DNA from: Paraburkholderia sp. CNPSo 3272
GTDB lineage: Bacteria > Pseudomonadota > Gammaproteobacteria > Burkholderiales > Burkholderiaceae
DNA length: 64,000 nucleotides
NCBI RefSeq assembly: GCF_024206495.1
Contig: NZ_JAMBPQ010000009.1
Coordinates: forward strand, 62,001 to 126,000
Reading direction: 5' to 3'
Shown here: in pieces, positions 17,307 to 26,204 of the stretch
How the letters are laid out: each line of letters opens with the position of its first letter
How positions within the stretch are numbered: position 1 is the stretch's first letter
The notes under the pieces: model-generated
What the model was told of the DNA's origin: nothing
Database searches by the model: none
The model's input: the letters and a program-made list of their open reading frames with translations, nothing else
Position numbers and translations under genes: made by a program

Positions 17307-19439
17307 ATGACTTCGATGGACCGCCGTGACTTCCTTCGCGCCGCCGCCGCGGGCGCGACGCTCAGCCTGGCTTCCTCCGCCATCCAGCGGGCGCTGGCCA
17401 TTCCTGCCAACAACGCAACCGGAACGATCGAAGACGTGCAGCATATCGTCGTCTTCATGCAGGAAAACCGCGCGTTCGACCACTACTTCGGCACGCTGCC
17501 CGGCGTGCGCGGCTTCTCGGACCGCATCACGGTTCCCTTGCCCGACGGCGCCAGCGTGTGGCAACAGAGCGATGGCACACGCACGCTGCTGCCGTTCTAC
17601 CTCGACAGCCGCAAGGGCAACGCGTTGCTCGCGGGCGGCGCGCACAACTGGGCCGATGCCCACGAGGCCTGGGACCATGGCCGCATGACGCATTGGCCCA
17701 AGTTCAAAGGCGACGCATCAGTGGGCTATTTTCAGGCCTCCGATCTGCCATTTCATTTCGCGCTCGCCAACGCCTTCACGATCTGCGATGCCTACTATTG
17801 CTCGCTGCATGGCGGCACCAATTCGAACCGGCTCTTTCTATTCACCGGCACGAACGGCCCCACGGCCTCGCGCTATGCCGTGGTCGACAACAATGGCTGG
17901 GACAACATCGGCGCGCCATCCACAGGCCTGAAATGGACGACCTATCCGGAACGCCTGCAGGCCGCCGGCGTGACGTGGAAGGTGTACGAAAACCAGCCCG
18001 ATAACTACACCGATAATCCGCTCGTCGGGTTCGCGAGCTATCGCAGCGTGCTCGAGGCGATCGAAGGCTCACCCACCGTGCCGTGGACCCAGGCGCTCGA
18101 CGCACGCGAGCCGCTCTATAAGGGCGTCGGCAATACGATGCCCGATGGCGGCTTCCTGCAGGCGCTCAACGACGACATCGCGGCGAACCAGTTGCCCCAG
18201 GTGAGCTGGATCATCGCGCCGCAAGCGTATTCCGAACACCCCGCCGTTTCGACGCCGGGCCAGGGCGCATATTACCTGCAGAAGCTGCTCGACGCGCTGA
18301 CTCGCAACCCGGACATCTGGAGCAAGACCGTGCTCTTCGTCAACTTCGACGAGAACGATTGCTTCTTCGATCACATGCCGCCGCCTTGCCCGCCCTCGCC
18401 CATCAAGGGCGGCGAGTACGCAGGCAAATCCACGGCCAGCACGCGCCACGAATACTTCACCATGCCGAACCCGCCCGGCGACGGCAAGCCGATCGCGCCA
18501 GACGGCTTGCCGTTCGGGCCCGGGCCGCGCGTGCCCATGATCGTCGTCTCGCCGTGGAGCACGGGCGGCTATGTGAACTCCGAAGTCTTCGATCACACGT
18601 CGGTGCTGCGCTTCATCGAAACGCGCTTCGGCGTGCACGAGCCGAATATCAGCCCCTGGCGGCGCGCGGTATTCGGCGATCTCACCTCGGCATTCAACTT
18701 CACCACACCGAATGAAAAACCCGTGCAGGCGTTTTCCGCACCCACGAAAGCCGAGGCCGACGCGCTGAACAAGCAGCAGAACGCGCTCAAGCCCGTACCC
18801 GTGCCGCAGCCCGACACGCAGACCATGCCGCAGCAGGCACGCAAGGCGCGGCCCTCGCGCGCTTTGCCGTATCGCCTCAACGTGGATGCGAGCGTCGACG
18901 GGCATCATCACAAGGTTCAACTAGAGTTCGGCAACGAAGGGAAAGCCGGCGCCGTCTTTCACGTGTACGACACGCTTCATCTCGACAGGTCGCCGCGCCG
19001 CTATACCGTCGAAGCAGGCAAGGCACTGCGCGACACGTGGACGCCCAGCGCCGCTGACGACGGCGCATATCGCCTGTGGGCGCTTGGCCCGAACGGTTTT
19101 CATCGCGCCTTCGAGGGCAATGTGCGGGCGGCGGCGCGTGGGCCCAATCCCGAAGTGCGCGTGCGCTACGACGCCGCGAGCAATGCACTGGAGCTGAGCA
19201 TCGTCAATCGCGCGAGCGCGGCCTCGAACGTGAGCGTGGCGGCCAATGCCTACCGCAGCGACGGCCCATGGACCTATGCGTTGCGCGCCGGCGAACAGGT
19301 GCAGTCGGACTGGGCGCTCGGGGATTCGGGCGGCTGGTACGACTTCACGCTGAGCGCGGAGAACGGTGTGATCCGGCGCTTTGCGGGCCGGGTAGAAACC
19401 GGCAGGGACAGCGTGAGCGATCCGGCGATGGGTGCGTGA
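17307..19439 (+). CDS. Phosphocholine-specific phospholipase C, Tat-exported
   Basis: Phospholipase C of 710 aa, of the PlcN/PlcH and AcpA-like superfamily, which hydrolyses phosphatidylcholine and sphingomyelin outside the cell. The N-terminus has a twin-arginine signal (DRRDFLR followed by a hydrophobic stretch to about 34). The catalytic domain starts at VVFMQENRAFDHYFGTLPG and includes NFDENDCFFDH; about 500-700 holds two C-terminal repeats of the family type. Length is typical. An ATG 9 bases in (17316) is an alternative start. No hairpin with T-run follows. Such enzymes are often induced by phosphate starvation, but no clean PHO box is seen upstream. Confidence 0.92.
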   Translation: MTSMDRRDFLRAAAAGATLSLASSAIQRALAIPANNATGTIEDVQHIVVFMQENRAFDHYFGTLPGVRGFSDRITVPLPDGASVWQQSDGTRTLLPFYLDSRKGNALLAGGAHNWADAHEAWDHGRMTHWPKFKGDASVGYFQASDLPFHFALANAFTICDAYYCSLHGGTNSNRLFLFTGTNGPTASRYAVVDNNGWDNIGAPSTGLKWTTYPERLQAAGVTWKVYENQPDNYTDNPLVGFASYRSVLEAIEGSPTVPWTQALDAREPLYKGVGNTMPDGGFLQALNDDIAANQLPQVSWIIAPQAYSEHPAVSTPGQGAYYLQKLLDALTRNPDIWSKTVLFVNFDENDCFFDHMPPPCPPSPIKGGEYAGKSTASTRHEYFTMPNPPGDGKPIAPDGLPFGPGPRVPMIVVSPWSTGGYVNSEVFDHTSVLRFIETRFGVHEPNISPWRRAVFGDLTSAFNFTTPNEKPVQAFSAPTKAEADALNKQQNALKPVPVPQPDTQTMPQQARKARPSRALPYRLNVDASVDGHHHKVQLEFGNEGKAGAVFHVYDTLHLDRSPRRYTVEAGKALRDTWTPSAADDGAYRLWALGPNGFHRAFEGNVRAAARGPNPEVRVRYDAASNALELSIVNRASAASNVSVAANAYRSDGPWTYALRAGEQVQSDWALGDSGGWYDFTLSAENGVIRRFAGRVETGRDSVSDPAMGA

Positions 19440-19587
19440 GGCGCCTGAGAACGCATCCGGAGCGCCCGCGCAGTACACTGCCCGTTCCATTCACGATGGC
19501 CGCGCGCGACGTTGCGTCAATGAACGTTCGACACGCATTCAACGCGCGTTGGAAAGCGTGGCCAGCCTTCCCCCTCAAGGAGCCCGC

Positions 19588-20382
19588 ATGAAAATCGATC
19601 TGACTGGAAAACTCGCGCTCGTCACCGGCTCGGCTGCGGGCATCGGCCTTGCCGCGGCAAAGGGCCTCACGCTCGCGGGCGCCGACGTGATCGTCAGCAG
19701 CCGTCACGCCGAAAACGTGCGCGAAGCCGAGGCGGCGCTGCGTACCGCTGCGCCCGGCGCGCAGGTGCAGGGCTTCGTCGGCGATCTTTCCAGTGCGCAG
19801 GGATGTGACGCGCTCGTGAAGGCGCATCCGCAAGTGGACATCCTCGTGAACAATCTGGGCGTGTTTCAGCAGCAGGACTTCTTCGAGATTCCCGATGCGG
19901 AGTGGCTGCGCTTCTTCGAAACGAACGTGATGTCGGGCGTGCGTCTCTCGCGCGCCTACGCGGATGCAATGGTCAAGCGCGGGTGGGGGCGCATCGTGTT
20001 CATCTCTTCGGAATCGGGATTGAACATTCCCGCCGACATGATCCACTACGGCATGACGAAAACCGCGCAACTCTCGCTCGCACGCGGCCTGGCCAAGCGC
20101 CTGGCGGGTACGGGCGTCACGGTCAATTCGGTGCTGCCGGGCCCCACGCTTTCCGACGGCGTGACGCACATGCTCAAGGACGAAGTGGCTGCTTCGGGCA
20201 AAACCGTCGAGGAGGTCGCCGCGCAGTTCGTGCAGACGCATCGGGCCTCTTCCATCATCCGGCGTGCGGCGAGCGTGGAGGAAGTGGCAAACATGATCGT
20301 CTACGCATGCTCGAAAGAGGCTTCCGCAACCACTGGCGCGGCCTTGCGCGTGGACGGCGGCGTGGTGGATACCATCGCGTGA
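19588..20382 (+). CDS. SDR family oxidoreductase
   Basis: Classical short-chain dehydrogenase/reductase of 264 aa. Cofactor motif TGSAAGIG at the N-terminus, NNLG (in place of the common NNAG), catalytic S in FISSES, and Y-x-x-x-K in HYGMTKTA. Substrate cannot be told from sequence. An AAGGAG ribosome site precedes the ATG. It lies 148 bases downstream of the phospholipase gene and may be independent. Confidence 0.85.
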   Translation: MKIDLTGKLALVTGSAAGIGLAAAKGLTLAGADVIVSSRHAENVREAEAALRTAAPGAQVQGFVGDLSSAQGCDALVKAHPQVDILVNNLGVFQQQDFFEIPDAEWLRFFETNVMSGVRLSRAYADAMVKRGWGRIVFISSESGLNIPADMIHYGMTKTAQLSLARGLAKRLAGTGVTVNSVLPGPTLSDGVTHMLKDEVAASGKTVEEVAAQFVQTHRASSIIRRAASVEEVANMIVYACSKEASATTGAALRVDGGVVDTIA

Positions 20383-20452
20383 TGCCTCAGGCGGCAAGCG
20401 AGGCTATTTAATTCGTTATACGAAGCGTTATAACGCAGCGTCGAATACGAAA

Positions 20453-20484
20453 GAATCGCAGCCCGCGTACGCGGGCTGCGATTC
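20453..20484 (-). terminator. Hairpin terminator of the DUF1328 gene
   Basis: A perfect 16-base inverted repeat (GAATCGCAGCCCGCGT and its complement). Read on the minus strand it is followed by a T-rich stretch (ctttcgtatt), so it fits a terminator for the gene ending at 20509; it can also stop the SDR transcript. Confidence 0.65.
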
Positions 20485-20508
20485 GACTGCCACCAGCGTG
20501 GCTCGCTA

Positions 20509-20673
20509 TTAGCCCCTTCTCACGACGCCAAGCACCAACGTGACGAGGAAAATCACGAGGAAGATGAAGAACAGGATTTTGGCGATCGATGCCGCACCCG
20601 CCGCAATGCCGCCAAAACCGAACACGGCCGCAATGATCGCGATGATGAAGAAAATGACAGCGTATTGAAGCAT
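20509..20673 (-). CDS. DUF1328 (YtjA-type) small membrane protein
   Basis: A 54-aa protein with two hydrophobic segments (about 4-24 and 28-48) and the family core [23 protein letters not shown]1328 proteins are tiny inner-membrane proteins of unknown role, often stress-induced. The start at 20673 has aggagg 6 bases before it. A paralogue occurs at 55.4 kb. Confidence 0.88.
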   Translation of the reverse strand: MLQYAVIFFIIAIIAAVFGFGGIAAGAASIAKILFFIFLVIFLVTLVLGVVRRG

Positions 20674-20919
20674 GACGTCCTCCTGCATCCGGTGCAACCC
20701 GGCTCAAGGGTGGTCGCCGCGCCCCGGCGCCGCGTGCGGTCGCCCGATGCCCGGCATCTGGTTAAGCAGGACGGTTCTACGCGCCCGCCCCTGCAGGATC
20801 ACTGGAGCAAGCGCGGTGCCCGGGATCGGGCAGGTGTTCGAGGGGAATGATGTGACGGAATCGCGTCGGAAGACTGTTGGCAAACACGCGCGCACCGGAC
20901 AAGCGCGCTTCGTGAAGCG

Positions 20920-21765
20920 TTACGCCACTTGCGGATGCCAGCCGGCGCGCTGGAACGCCGTGGCGAAGAAGAGCACCTGGTAGCGGATCGAGTTCGACCA
21001 ATAGGACCACGTATGGCCGCCTGGACGTTCCGCGTAGTCGTGAGGCACGCCTAATTCGACGAGCTTTTCATGCAGCGTGCGGTTCGACTGTACGAAGAAG
21101 TCGCTCACGCCGCAGTCGATAGTGAGCGCGATACGGGCGTGTGCGAAGTCCTGCGCGCTGTCTACGATCGCATTGTTGTTCCAGAATGATGCGTGCCGTG
21201 CGGGGTCGCCGAATACGTGATCGATGCCGGGCTCGTCTTCGCAGTTGCGCGGATCGACGGCGCCGCTAATGCTGCCGGCCGCACCGAACGTCTCCTGCCG
21301 GTCCAGCGCAATGCGCAGCGCGCCGAATCCACCCATGCTCAAACCCGTGATCGCCCGCGCCTCGCGCGTGGCGATCGTGCGGAAATGTGTGTCGATATAC
21401 GACACGACCTCGCTGCCCACATACGTTTCATAACGACTGCTCCGATCGAACGGGCTGTCGATATACCAGCTCTCGTGACCGCCGTCCGGCATCACGAGCA
21501 CCACGTGATAGCGGTCGGCGAGCTTGCCGATACGGGTGTTCGAGGTCCAGTCGGCATAACTGCCGCCCGAGCCGTGCAGCACGTAGATCACCGGAAAGCG
21601 CGCGGCGTGGTTGCCGCGCCCATAGTCGTCGGGCAAGACGACGGTCGCGTCGAACGAGCGCTGCATCGTGGCGCTGGGAATCGAGACGACACGCGTCTGG
21701 TAGGCCCAGACGGGTGCACTGAGAAGCAGCGCCAGAACGAACCAGCATGCGCGGACAATAGTCAT
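20920..21765 (-). CDS. Secreted esterase (esterase D/antigen-85-like)
   Basis: Alpha/beta hydrolase of 281 aa with a Sec signal peptide (about 1-22, ending VWA). The oxyanion region is VLHGSGG and the nucleophile is S143 in GLSMGGFGALRIAL, the pattern of the putative-esterase family that includes S-formylglutathione hydrolase, feruloyl esterase and mycolyltransferase. The His is probably in ERPGGHTWSYW. The signal peptide points to the periplasm or outside; the substrate is unknown. An in-frame start at 21831 would put 22 charged residues before the signal and is less likely. Confidence 0.85.
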   Translation of the reverse strand: MTIVRACWFVLALLLSAPVWAYQTRVVSIPSATMQRSFDATVVLPDDYGRGNHAARFPVIYVLHGSGGSYADWTSNTRIGKLADRYHVVLVMPDGGHESWYIDSPFDRSSRYETYVGSEVVSYIDTHFRTIATREARAITGLSMGGFGALRIALDRQETFGAAGSISGAVDPRNCEDEPGIDHVFGDPARHASFWNNNAIVDSAQDFAHARIALTIDCGVSDFFVQSNRTLHEKLVELGVPHDYAERPGGHTWSYWSNSIRYQVLFFATAFQRAGWHPQVA

Positions 21766-21882
21766 GAGAAGTCGCTCTTGTGTTGACTGCCACGAAAGAC
21801 AACTGCTTTCGTGGACTCTAACAAGCGCCACTTACAGCCAAATTTCAGCGTGCCACACGAAGAATGGTTGGCGACCGTGCGA

Positions 21883-22209
21883 TCAATCGCCATTGCGCCG
21901 CCTGCGCCGCAGCCGGCCCTCGGGCTCACCCTCATGCAGCAAACCCTTTTGACGCGCCGTGAGCGGATCGGTCAAACACGGCTCCGCGTCGAGTTCCTGT
22001 TCGAAACGCTCCCACATGCCCGCTGGCGTATTCGCCTTGCCGACGCGCGTGCCGATCGTCAGCCGGATCTGGTTCGCCCGGCTGATGGTGGAGCGCAACC
22101 GGTGGATCTCCCATAGCAACCGCAATACGACGGGCGAGGGATTCCGGTCGTAGATTTCAGCCAGCTCCGCCGCTGTGAGCGGAGGGAAGTGACGATGATC
22201 CCGTCCCAT
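21883..22209 (-). CDS. Unknown 108-aa protein, divergent from SRAP behind a LexA box
   Basis: A 108-aa protein I do not recognise. It has a predicted helical N-terminus (LTAAELAEIYDRNPSPVVLRLLWEIHRLRS), a middle part with RANQIRLTIGTR, and a strongly basic C-terminus (RLRRRRRNG). No hydrophobic segment. The start lies 17 bases from a near-perfect LexA box shared with the SRAP gene, so it should be damage-inducible. A nucleic-acid-binding role is suggested by the basic tail and by co-regulation, but that is inference. Confidence 0.7.
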   Translation of the reverse strand: MGRDHRHFPPLTAAELAEIYDRNPSPVVLRLLWEIHRLRSTISRANQIRLTIGTRVGKANTPAGMWERFEQELDAEPCLTDPLTARQKGLLHEGEPEGRLRRRRRNGD

Positions 22210-22226
22210 TTTCCGCCCCAAAAACA

Positions 22227-22242
22227 CTGTATATTTATACAG
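22227..22242. promoter_or_regulatory. LexA (SOS) box
   Basis: CTGTATATTTATACAG has both conserved CTG/CAG ends and the alternating AT core of the proteobacterial SOS box (CTGT-N8-ACAG). It stands between two divergent genes, 17 bases from one start and 48 from the other. Confidence 0.85.
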
Positions 22243-22290
22243 CCTATCACATGTGAGAATGATTCTGAAGGACGGGACGGAGAGACGACC

Positions 22291-22986
22291 ATGTGCACGA
22301 ACTACGCCGCCGCACGCCGTGACTACCTCTTCAGGCACTACGGTGTCCTGCCGCCGGACGACCCGTGGCGCGACGAAATCTTCAAGGACTACGCCGCGCC
22401 CGTGATTCGCCGGGCGAGCCCGACGGACGATCTGCCCGGGACTCCCGATGCGCGCGAAGCCCTGCTCGCGACGTTCGGCATGGTGCCGCGCAGACAGATT
22501 GCGCCCGGCGTGAAAGTGTTCGACACGATGAACGCACGCGCCGAATCGGTGGGCGAGAGGCGCAGCTTCAGCGGCGCATGGAAGAAGCTGCAGCTGTGCC
22601 TGATTCCATGCGAGGCGTTTTTCGAGCCGAGCTACGAAACCGGCAAGGCGGTGCGCTGGCGCATTGGTCTCGCCGACGGCGCGCCATTCGCCATTGCCGG
22701 CTTATGGCGCGAGTGGGACGAAGGCGACGCCGGCAAGGCGTACTCGTTCACGATGCTCACCGTCAATGCAAACGACCATCCGCTCATGAAGCGTTTCCAC
22801 AAGCCCGGGGACGAGAAACGTTCCGTGGTGATCGTGCCGCCCTCCGAGTATGAGAACTGGCTGGCGAGCCGCTCGATGGACGAGGCGAGGTCGTTTCTCA
22901 ATCTCTATCCGGTGGAGGGAATGGCGGCCGAGCCTCAGCCACTGCCCCCGCGCGCGAGCCCGAAGCCCGCTACGAACGGCCAATAA
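22291..22986 (+). CDS. yedK: SOS response-associated peptidase (SRAP, YedK/HMCES family)
   Basis: SRAP family protein of 231 aa, which traps abasic sites in single-stranded DNA through its N-terminal cysteine. C2 is present directly after the start Met (MCTNYAA), as needed for the thiazolidine crosslink. The conserved Glu lies in PCEAFFEPS, and a His is present in KRFHKPGDEK. The normal HDRMP segment of YedK is changed, so this is a divergent subfamily. The start at 22291 is fixed by the need for Cys2 and by an upstream ggagag. It is preceded by a LexA box, so induction by DNA damage is expected. Confidence 0.9.
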   Translation: MCTNYAAARRDYLFRHYGVLPPDDPWRDEIFKDYAAPVIRRASPTDDLPGTPDAREALLATFGMVPRRQIAPGVKVFDTMNARAESVGERRSFSGAWKKLQLCLIPCEAFFEPSYETGKAVRWRIGLADGAPFAIAGLWREWDEGDAGKAYSFTMLTVNANDHPLMKRFHKPGDEKRSVVIVPPSEYENWLASRSMDEARSFLNLYPVEGMAAEPQPLPPRASPKPATNGQ

Positions 22987-22991
22987 CAAAC

Positions 22992-23013
22992 GACCCGGCA
23001 AAAACCGGGTCGC
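22992..23013 (-). terminator. Terminator of the rhamnose ABC operon
   Basis: Stem CGACCCGG/CCGGGTCG with a 6-base loop. On the minus strand it is followed by tttgttatt, which fits an intrinsic terminator 36 bases after the rhaS stop. It may also serve the SRAP gene in the other direction, where no T-run follows. Confidence 0.75.
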
Positions 23014-23048
23014 CTGGCATTCCACATCGATCAAACCAGCAACGTGAA

Positions 23049-24056
23049 TCAGAAGTTGAAGTTATCGATATTCGAAGCATCGAACGTCGTGGGCGGCCCG
23101 AGAATCACTTCCCCGCTCTTGCCGATCGTGCGCTTGCCCAGCTTGCCTGCTTCAAACGACTCCCCTTCCTTGCCCGTGATCGTGCCCGAAGCAAGATTGG
23201 CTGCCGCATACGCGGCGAGATAGCCGAGTGCACCCGGATCCCATAGCTGGAACGCCTTCACGGTGCCGTTCTTCACGAACGCGCGCATCTGGTTAGGCGT
23301 GCCGAGGCCCGTCACCACCACCTTGCCCTTGCTCGGCGACGAAGAAATATAACGCGCCGCCGCGGCGATACCGACCGAGGTGGGCGCAACGATCGCCTTC
23401 AGATTCGGATACGCCTGCAGCAAGCCTTGCGTCTCGACGAAGGACTTCTGGTCGTCGTCGTTGCCGTAGGCGATCTTCACGAGCTTCATCTTCGAATACT
23501 CGGGCTTCTTCAGCTCTTCCTGCATCCACTTGATCCAGGTATTCTGGTTCGTCGCGTTGGGCGTGGCCGAAAGAATCGCGAACTCGCCTTCGCCGCCCAT
23601 CAGCTTCGAAACGAGCTGGATCTGGCCGCGGCCAATGCTCTCCGCGTTCGCCTGGTTCACGAAGATCTGCCGCCCGTCGGGCGCCGTATCCGAGTCGAAC
23701 GTGACGACCTTGATGCCTTGATCCATCGCGCGCTTCAAGTACGGCACGAGCGCATTGGCATCGTTGGCCGCGATGACGATCGCGTCCTGGTGCTGCGTGG
23801 TGAGCGTATTGATGTACGAGACCTGCGAGGACGCGCCTGCATCCGAAGGACCGACCGCCTTGCCGTCGCCCTTGAACTCCTTGATCGCATCAAGACCGCC
23901 GTTATCGGCGATCACCTCGTAGGGGTTGTTGATCTGCTTGGGCACGAACGCGATCTTCAAGCCATCCTTGATGCTGGCCGCATGCGCAATGACACCGCCT
24001 CCCACTAGCATCGCGCACAGCAAGGCCGTGCACACCTGACGTACTGGCTTTCTCAT
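23049..24056 (-). CDS. rhaS: L-rhamnose ABC transporter, substrate-binding protein
   Basis: Periplasmic binding protein of 335 aa, family of RbsB/RhaS, with a Sec signal (1-26, ending AHA). The start of the mature part, GLKIAFVPKQINNPYEV, and VTFDSDTAPDGRQIFVNQAN are typical of rhamnose-type binding proteins. It delivers sugar to the two permeases encoded just upstream. Last gene of the rhaM-to-rhaS operon and followed by a terminator. Cognate sugar is inferred from rhaM and the dehydratase genes nearby. GGAG precedes the ATG. Confidence 0.9.
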   Translation of the reverse strand: MRKPVRQVCTALLCAMLVGGGVIAHAASIKDGLKIAFVPKQINNPYEVIADNGGLDAIKEFKGDGKAVGPSDAGASSQVSYINTLTTQHQDAIVIAANDANALVPYLKRAMDQGIKVVTFDSDTAPDGRQIFVNQANAESIGRGQIQLVSKLMGGEGEFAILSATPNATNQNTWIKWMQEELKKPEYSKMKLVKIAYGNDDDQKSFVETQGLLQAYPNLKAIVAPTSVGIAAAARYISSSPSKGKVVVTGLGTPNQMRAFVKNGTVKAFQLWDPGALGYLAAYAAANLASGTITGKEGESFEAGKLGKRTIGKSGEVILGPPTTFDASNIDNFNF

Positions 24057-24136
24057 GAAATGTCTCCTCGATGGGTACCGGACGCGTCCGGCTGATTGAC
24101 TGCCTCTTGCCTTCCTTGCCTTTCTTCACACCACGT

Positions 24137-25156
24137 TCACGCCGCCCGCGCCAGCGCGCGCCGGTCGCGCATCGTGCGCCAGCGCGCAGCGAGATTCGGG
24201 ATCAGCACCGAAGCCAGCAGCAGCGCCCCGGTCACGATCGTGAGCGTTTCGCTCGACACATCGACGAGCGTAAGCGCGTTCTTCAGTACACCTACGATCA
24301 GGAGCGAGAGCAGCACGCCGTACATCGACCCGCGCCCGCCAAAAATACTCACGCCGCCAAACAGCACAGCCGCGATCACCGAAAGCTCGAAGCCCTCGCC
24401 GTTGTCGCCGCGTGCGCTCGTGAAGCGCAGCGTATAGACGATGCCCGCGAGCGCGCTCATCACGCCCGAGAGCACGAAGAGGCGCAGCTTGATCTTCGGC
24501 ACGTCGATGCCCGAGAACGACGCGGCCGTGGTGTTCGCACCGATCGCGAAGAGGCTGCGGCCGAACGCCGTGGCCTGAAGCCATACCGTGAACACGATGG
24601 CGCACGCGGCGACGATCAGGAACGGCAACGGGATAAACGTGCCGCCGAGGTTGCTCATGCCAAAGAGCGTATAACCCGGCGGGAAGTCGGCGATCGCCTG
24701 ATCGCCGAGCAACACGTAAGCCAGCCCGCGAAAGAGCGCGAGCGTGCCGATCGTCACGGCGAGCGAAGGGAGATTGAGCTTCACGATCACGAGCCCGTTG
24801 AAGAGGCCCGCGAGACCGCCCGCCACGAGCACGAGCGCCATGGCGACCGGCATCGGCAAGCCCATGTGCCAGAGCACGCCCAGCAATGCGCTCGAAGCGC
24901 CGAGCACCGAGGCCACCGAAAGATCGATTTCGGCGGCGACGATGATGAGCGTCATCGGCAACGCCATGAGCGCGACTTCGGTGAGGTCCGCGAGCACGTT
25001 GCTGATGTTCGCGCCCGTGAGGAACACGGGCGAGAGCACGCGCCCCACCACCAGCGATGCAATGAGAATGACGACGAGCAGCGCTTCCCAGCTGAGCGGC
25101 AAGCCGGGCTTGCGCGTGAGCAGCGCGGCGTCGGGTTTCGGGGCGTTCTTAGCCAT
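24137..25156 (-). CDS. rhaQ: Sugar ABC transporter permease (rhamnose)
   Basis: Inner-membrane permease of 339 aa, of the RbsC/RhaP/RhaQ family, with about 9-10 hydrophobic segments and the family motif GIDVPKIKLRLFVLSGVMSALAG near residue 220. It forms a heterodimer channel with the other permease. It overlaps the upstream permease by 8 bases. Which of the two is rhaP and which rhaQ cannot be told with certainty from sequence alone. Confidence 0.87.
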   Translation of the reverse strand: MAKNAPKPDAALLTRKPGLPLSWEALLVVILIASLVVGRVLSPVFLTGANISNVLADLTEVALMALPMTLIIVAAEIDLSVASVLGASSALLGVLWHMGLPMPVAMALVLVAGGLAGLFNGLVIVKLNLPSLAVTIGTLALFRGLAYVLLGDQAIADFPPGYTLFGMSNLGGTFIPLPFLIVAACAIVFTVWLQATAFGRSLFAIGANTTAASFSGIDVPKIKLRLFVLSGVMSALAGIVYTLRFTSARGDNGEGFELSVIAAVLFGGVSIFGGRGSMYGVLLSLLIVGVLKNALTLVDVSSETLTIVTGALLLASVLIPNLAARWRTMRDRRALARAA

Positions 25157-26204
25157 GGTCGCGTTTCCTCATCATGCGTTTTGCCACAGAGCGGGCGAGC
25201 AGCGTATCGGCGGCGATGGCGGCCACGATCAGCGCGCCCTGGATCGCCTGCTCCCAGAACGGCGAGACGTGCAGCACCACGAGCGCGATGCTGATCACGC
25301 CCAGCACGAGCGCACCGAGCGTCGCGCCGAGTATCGTGCCCACGCCACCCGTGATCGCCACGCTGCCGACCACGGCGGCCGCGACCACCTGCAGCTCGAT
25401 GCCCTTCGCGGTGCTCGCATCCACGGTGCCGAAGCGGGAGAGCCACAGCGCGCCCGCGAGGCCCGCAATCGCGCCGCTGATCAAAAAGCCCGTCGCGACG
25501 CGGCGCTCCACGTTGATGCCGGCAAGGCGCGCCGCTTCCGGATTCGAGCCGATCGCGTAGTACTCGCGGCCCGGCCGGAACTGCTTGAGATACACGGAGA
25601 GCGCGGCCAGCAGCACGATCGCGATGAGCGCCAGCACCGGAATGCCGAGCACCGAGCCCGTAGCGAGCCGCGAAAACGCGTCGGGCAGGCTCGTTGCGTT
25701 GATCTGGCCGCCATGCACCCACGCGTAATCGGCGCCGCGGAAAATGTAGAGCGTGGAGAGCGTCGCGACGAGCGACGGCACGCGCCCCACGGCCACGAGC
25801 AGCGCGTTGATCGCGCCCGCCGCGAGTCCGATGGCAAGCCCCGCGACCAGCGCCACGAGCACGGGCATGTGGGGGAACGCCACGTAGAGACTGCCCACCC
25901 CATAGGCGCTGATGCCGACCGTCGAGCCGATCGAGAGATCGATATGGCGCATCAGGATCACGATCGTCATGCCCGCCGTGAGCAAGCTCACGATGGAGAC
26001 GTTGAGCAGCACGTCGCGCAGATTCTGCAGGTTGAGGAATTGCGGCCGCGCGAGCGCCGTGCCGCCCACGATCAGCAGCAGGACCACGAAAAGCGTGGTC
26101 TCGCGGCTGCGTGCCAGCGCTTCGGCCAATGCACCCGCGTTGCGCCGCTGCGGGCGCGGCTCGCCGCCGTGCAGGGGATGAGGAGAAGTGGAATGGCGCA
26201 TCAT
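25149..26204 (-). CDS. rhaP: Sugar ABC transporter permease (rhamnose)
   Basis: Second inner-membrane permease (351 aa) of the RbsC-like family, with TM segments throughout and the family motif [26 protein letters not shown] near 225-250. It overlaps the ATPase gene by 4 bases and the next permease by 8, so the set is translationally coupled. The first 30 residues are hydrophilic and basic. Assignment of P versus Q is tentative. Confidence 0.87.
   Translation of the reverse strand: MMRHSTSPHPLHGGEPRPQRRNAGALAEALARSRETTLFVVLLLIVGGTALARPQFLNLQNLRDVLLNVSIVSLLTAGMTIVILMRHIDLSIGSTVGISAYGVGSLYVAFPHMPVLVALVAGLAIGLAAGAINALLVAVGRVPSLVATLSTLYIFRGADYAWVHGGQINATSLPDAFSRLATGSVLGIPVLALIAIVLLAALSVYLKQFRPGREYYAIGSNPEAARLAGINVERRVATGFLISGAIAGLAGALWLSRFGTVDASTAKGIELQVVAAAVVGSVAITGGVGTILGATLGALVLGVISIALVVLHVSPFWEQAIQGALIVAAIAADTLLARSVAKRMMRKRDHG

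Noticed and set aside
20674-20919. Possible gene in the 245-base gap before the esterase
   Set aside because: Frames present lack ribosome sites and have no recognisable protein features.
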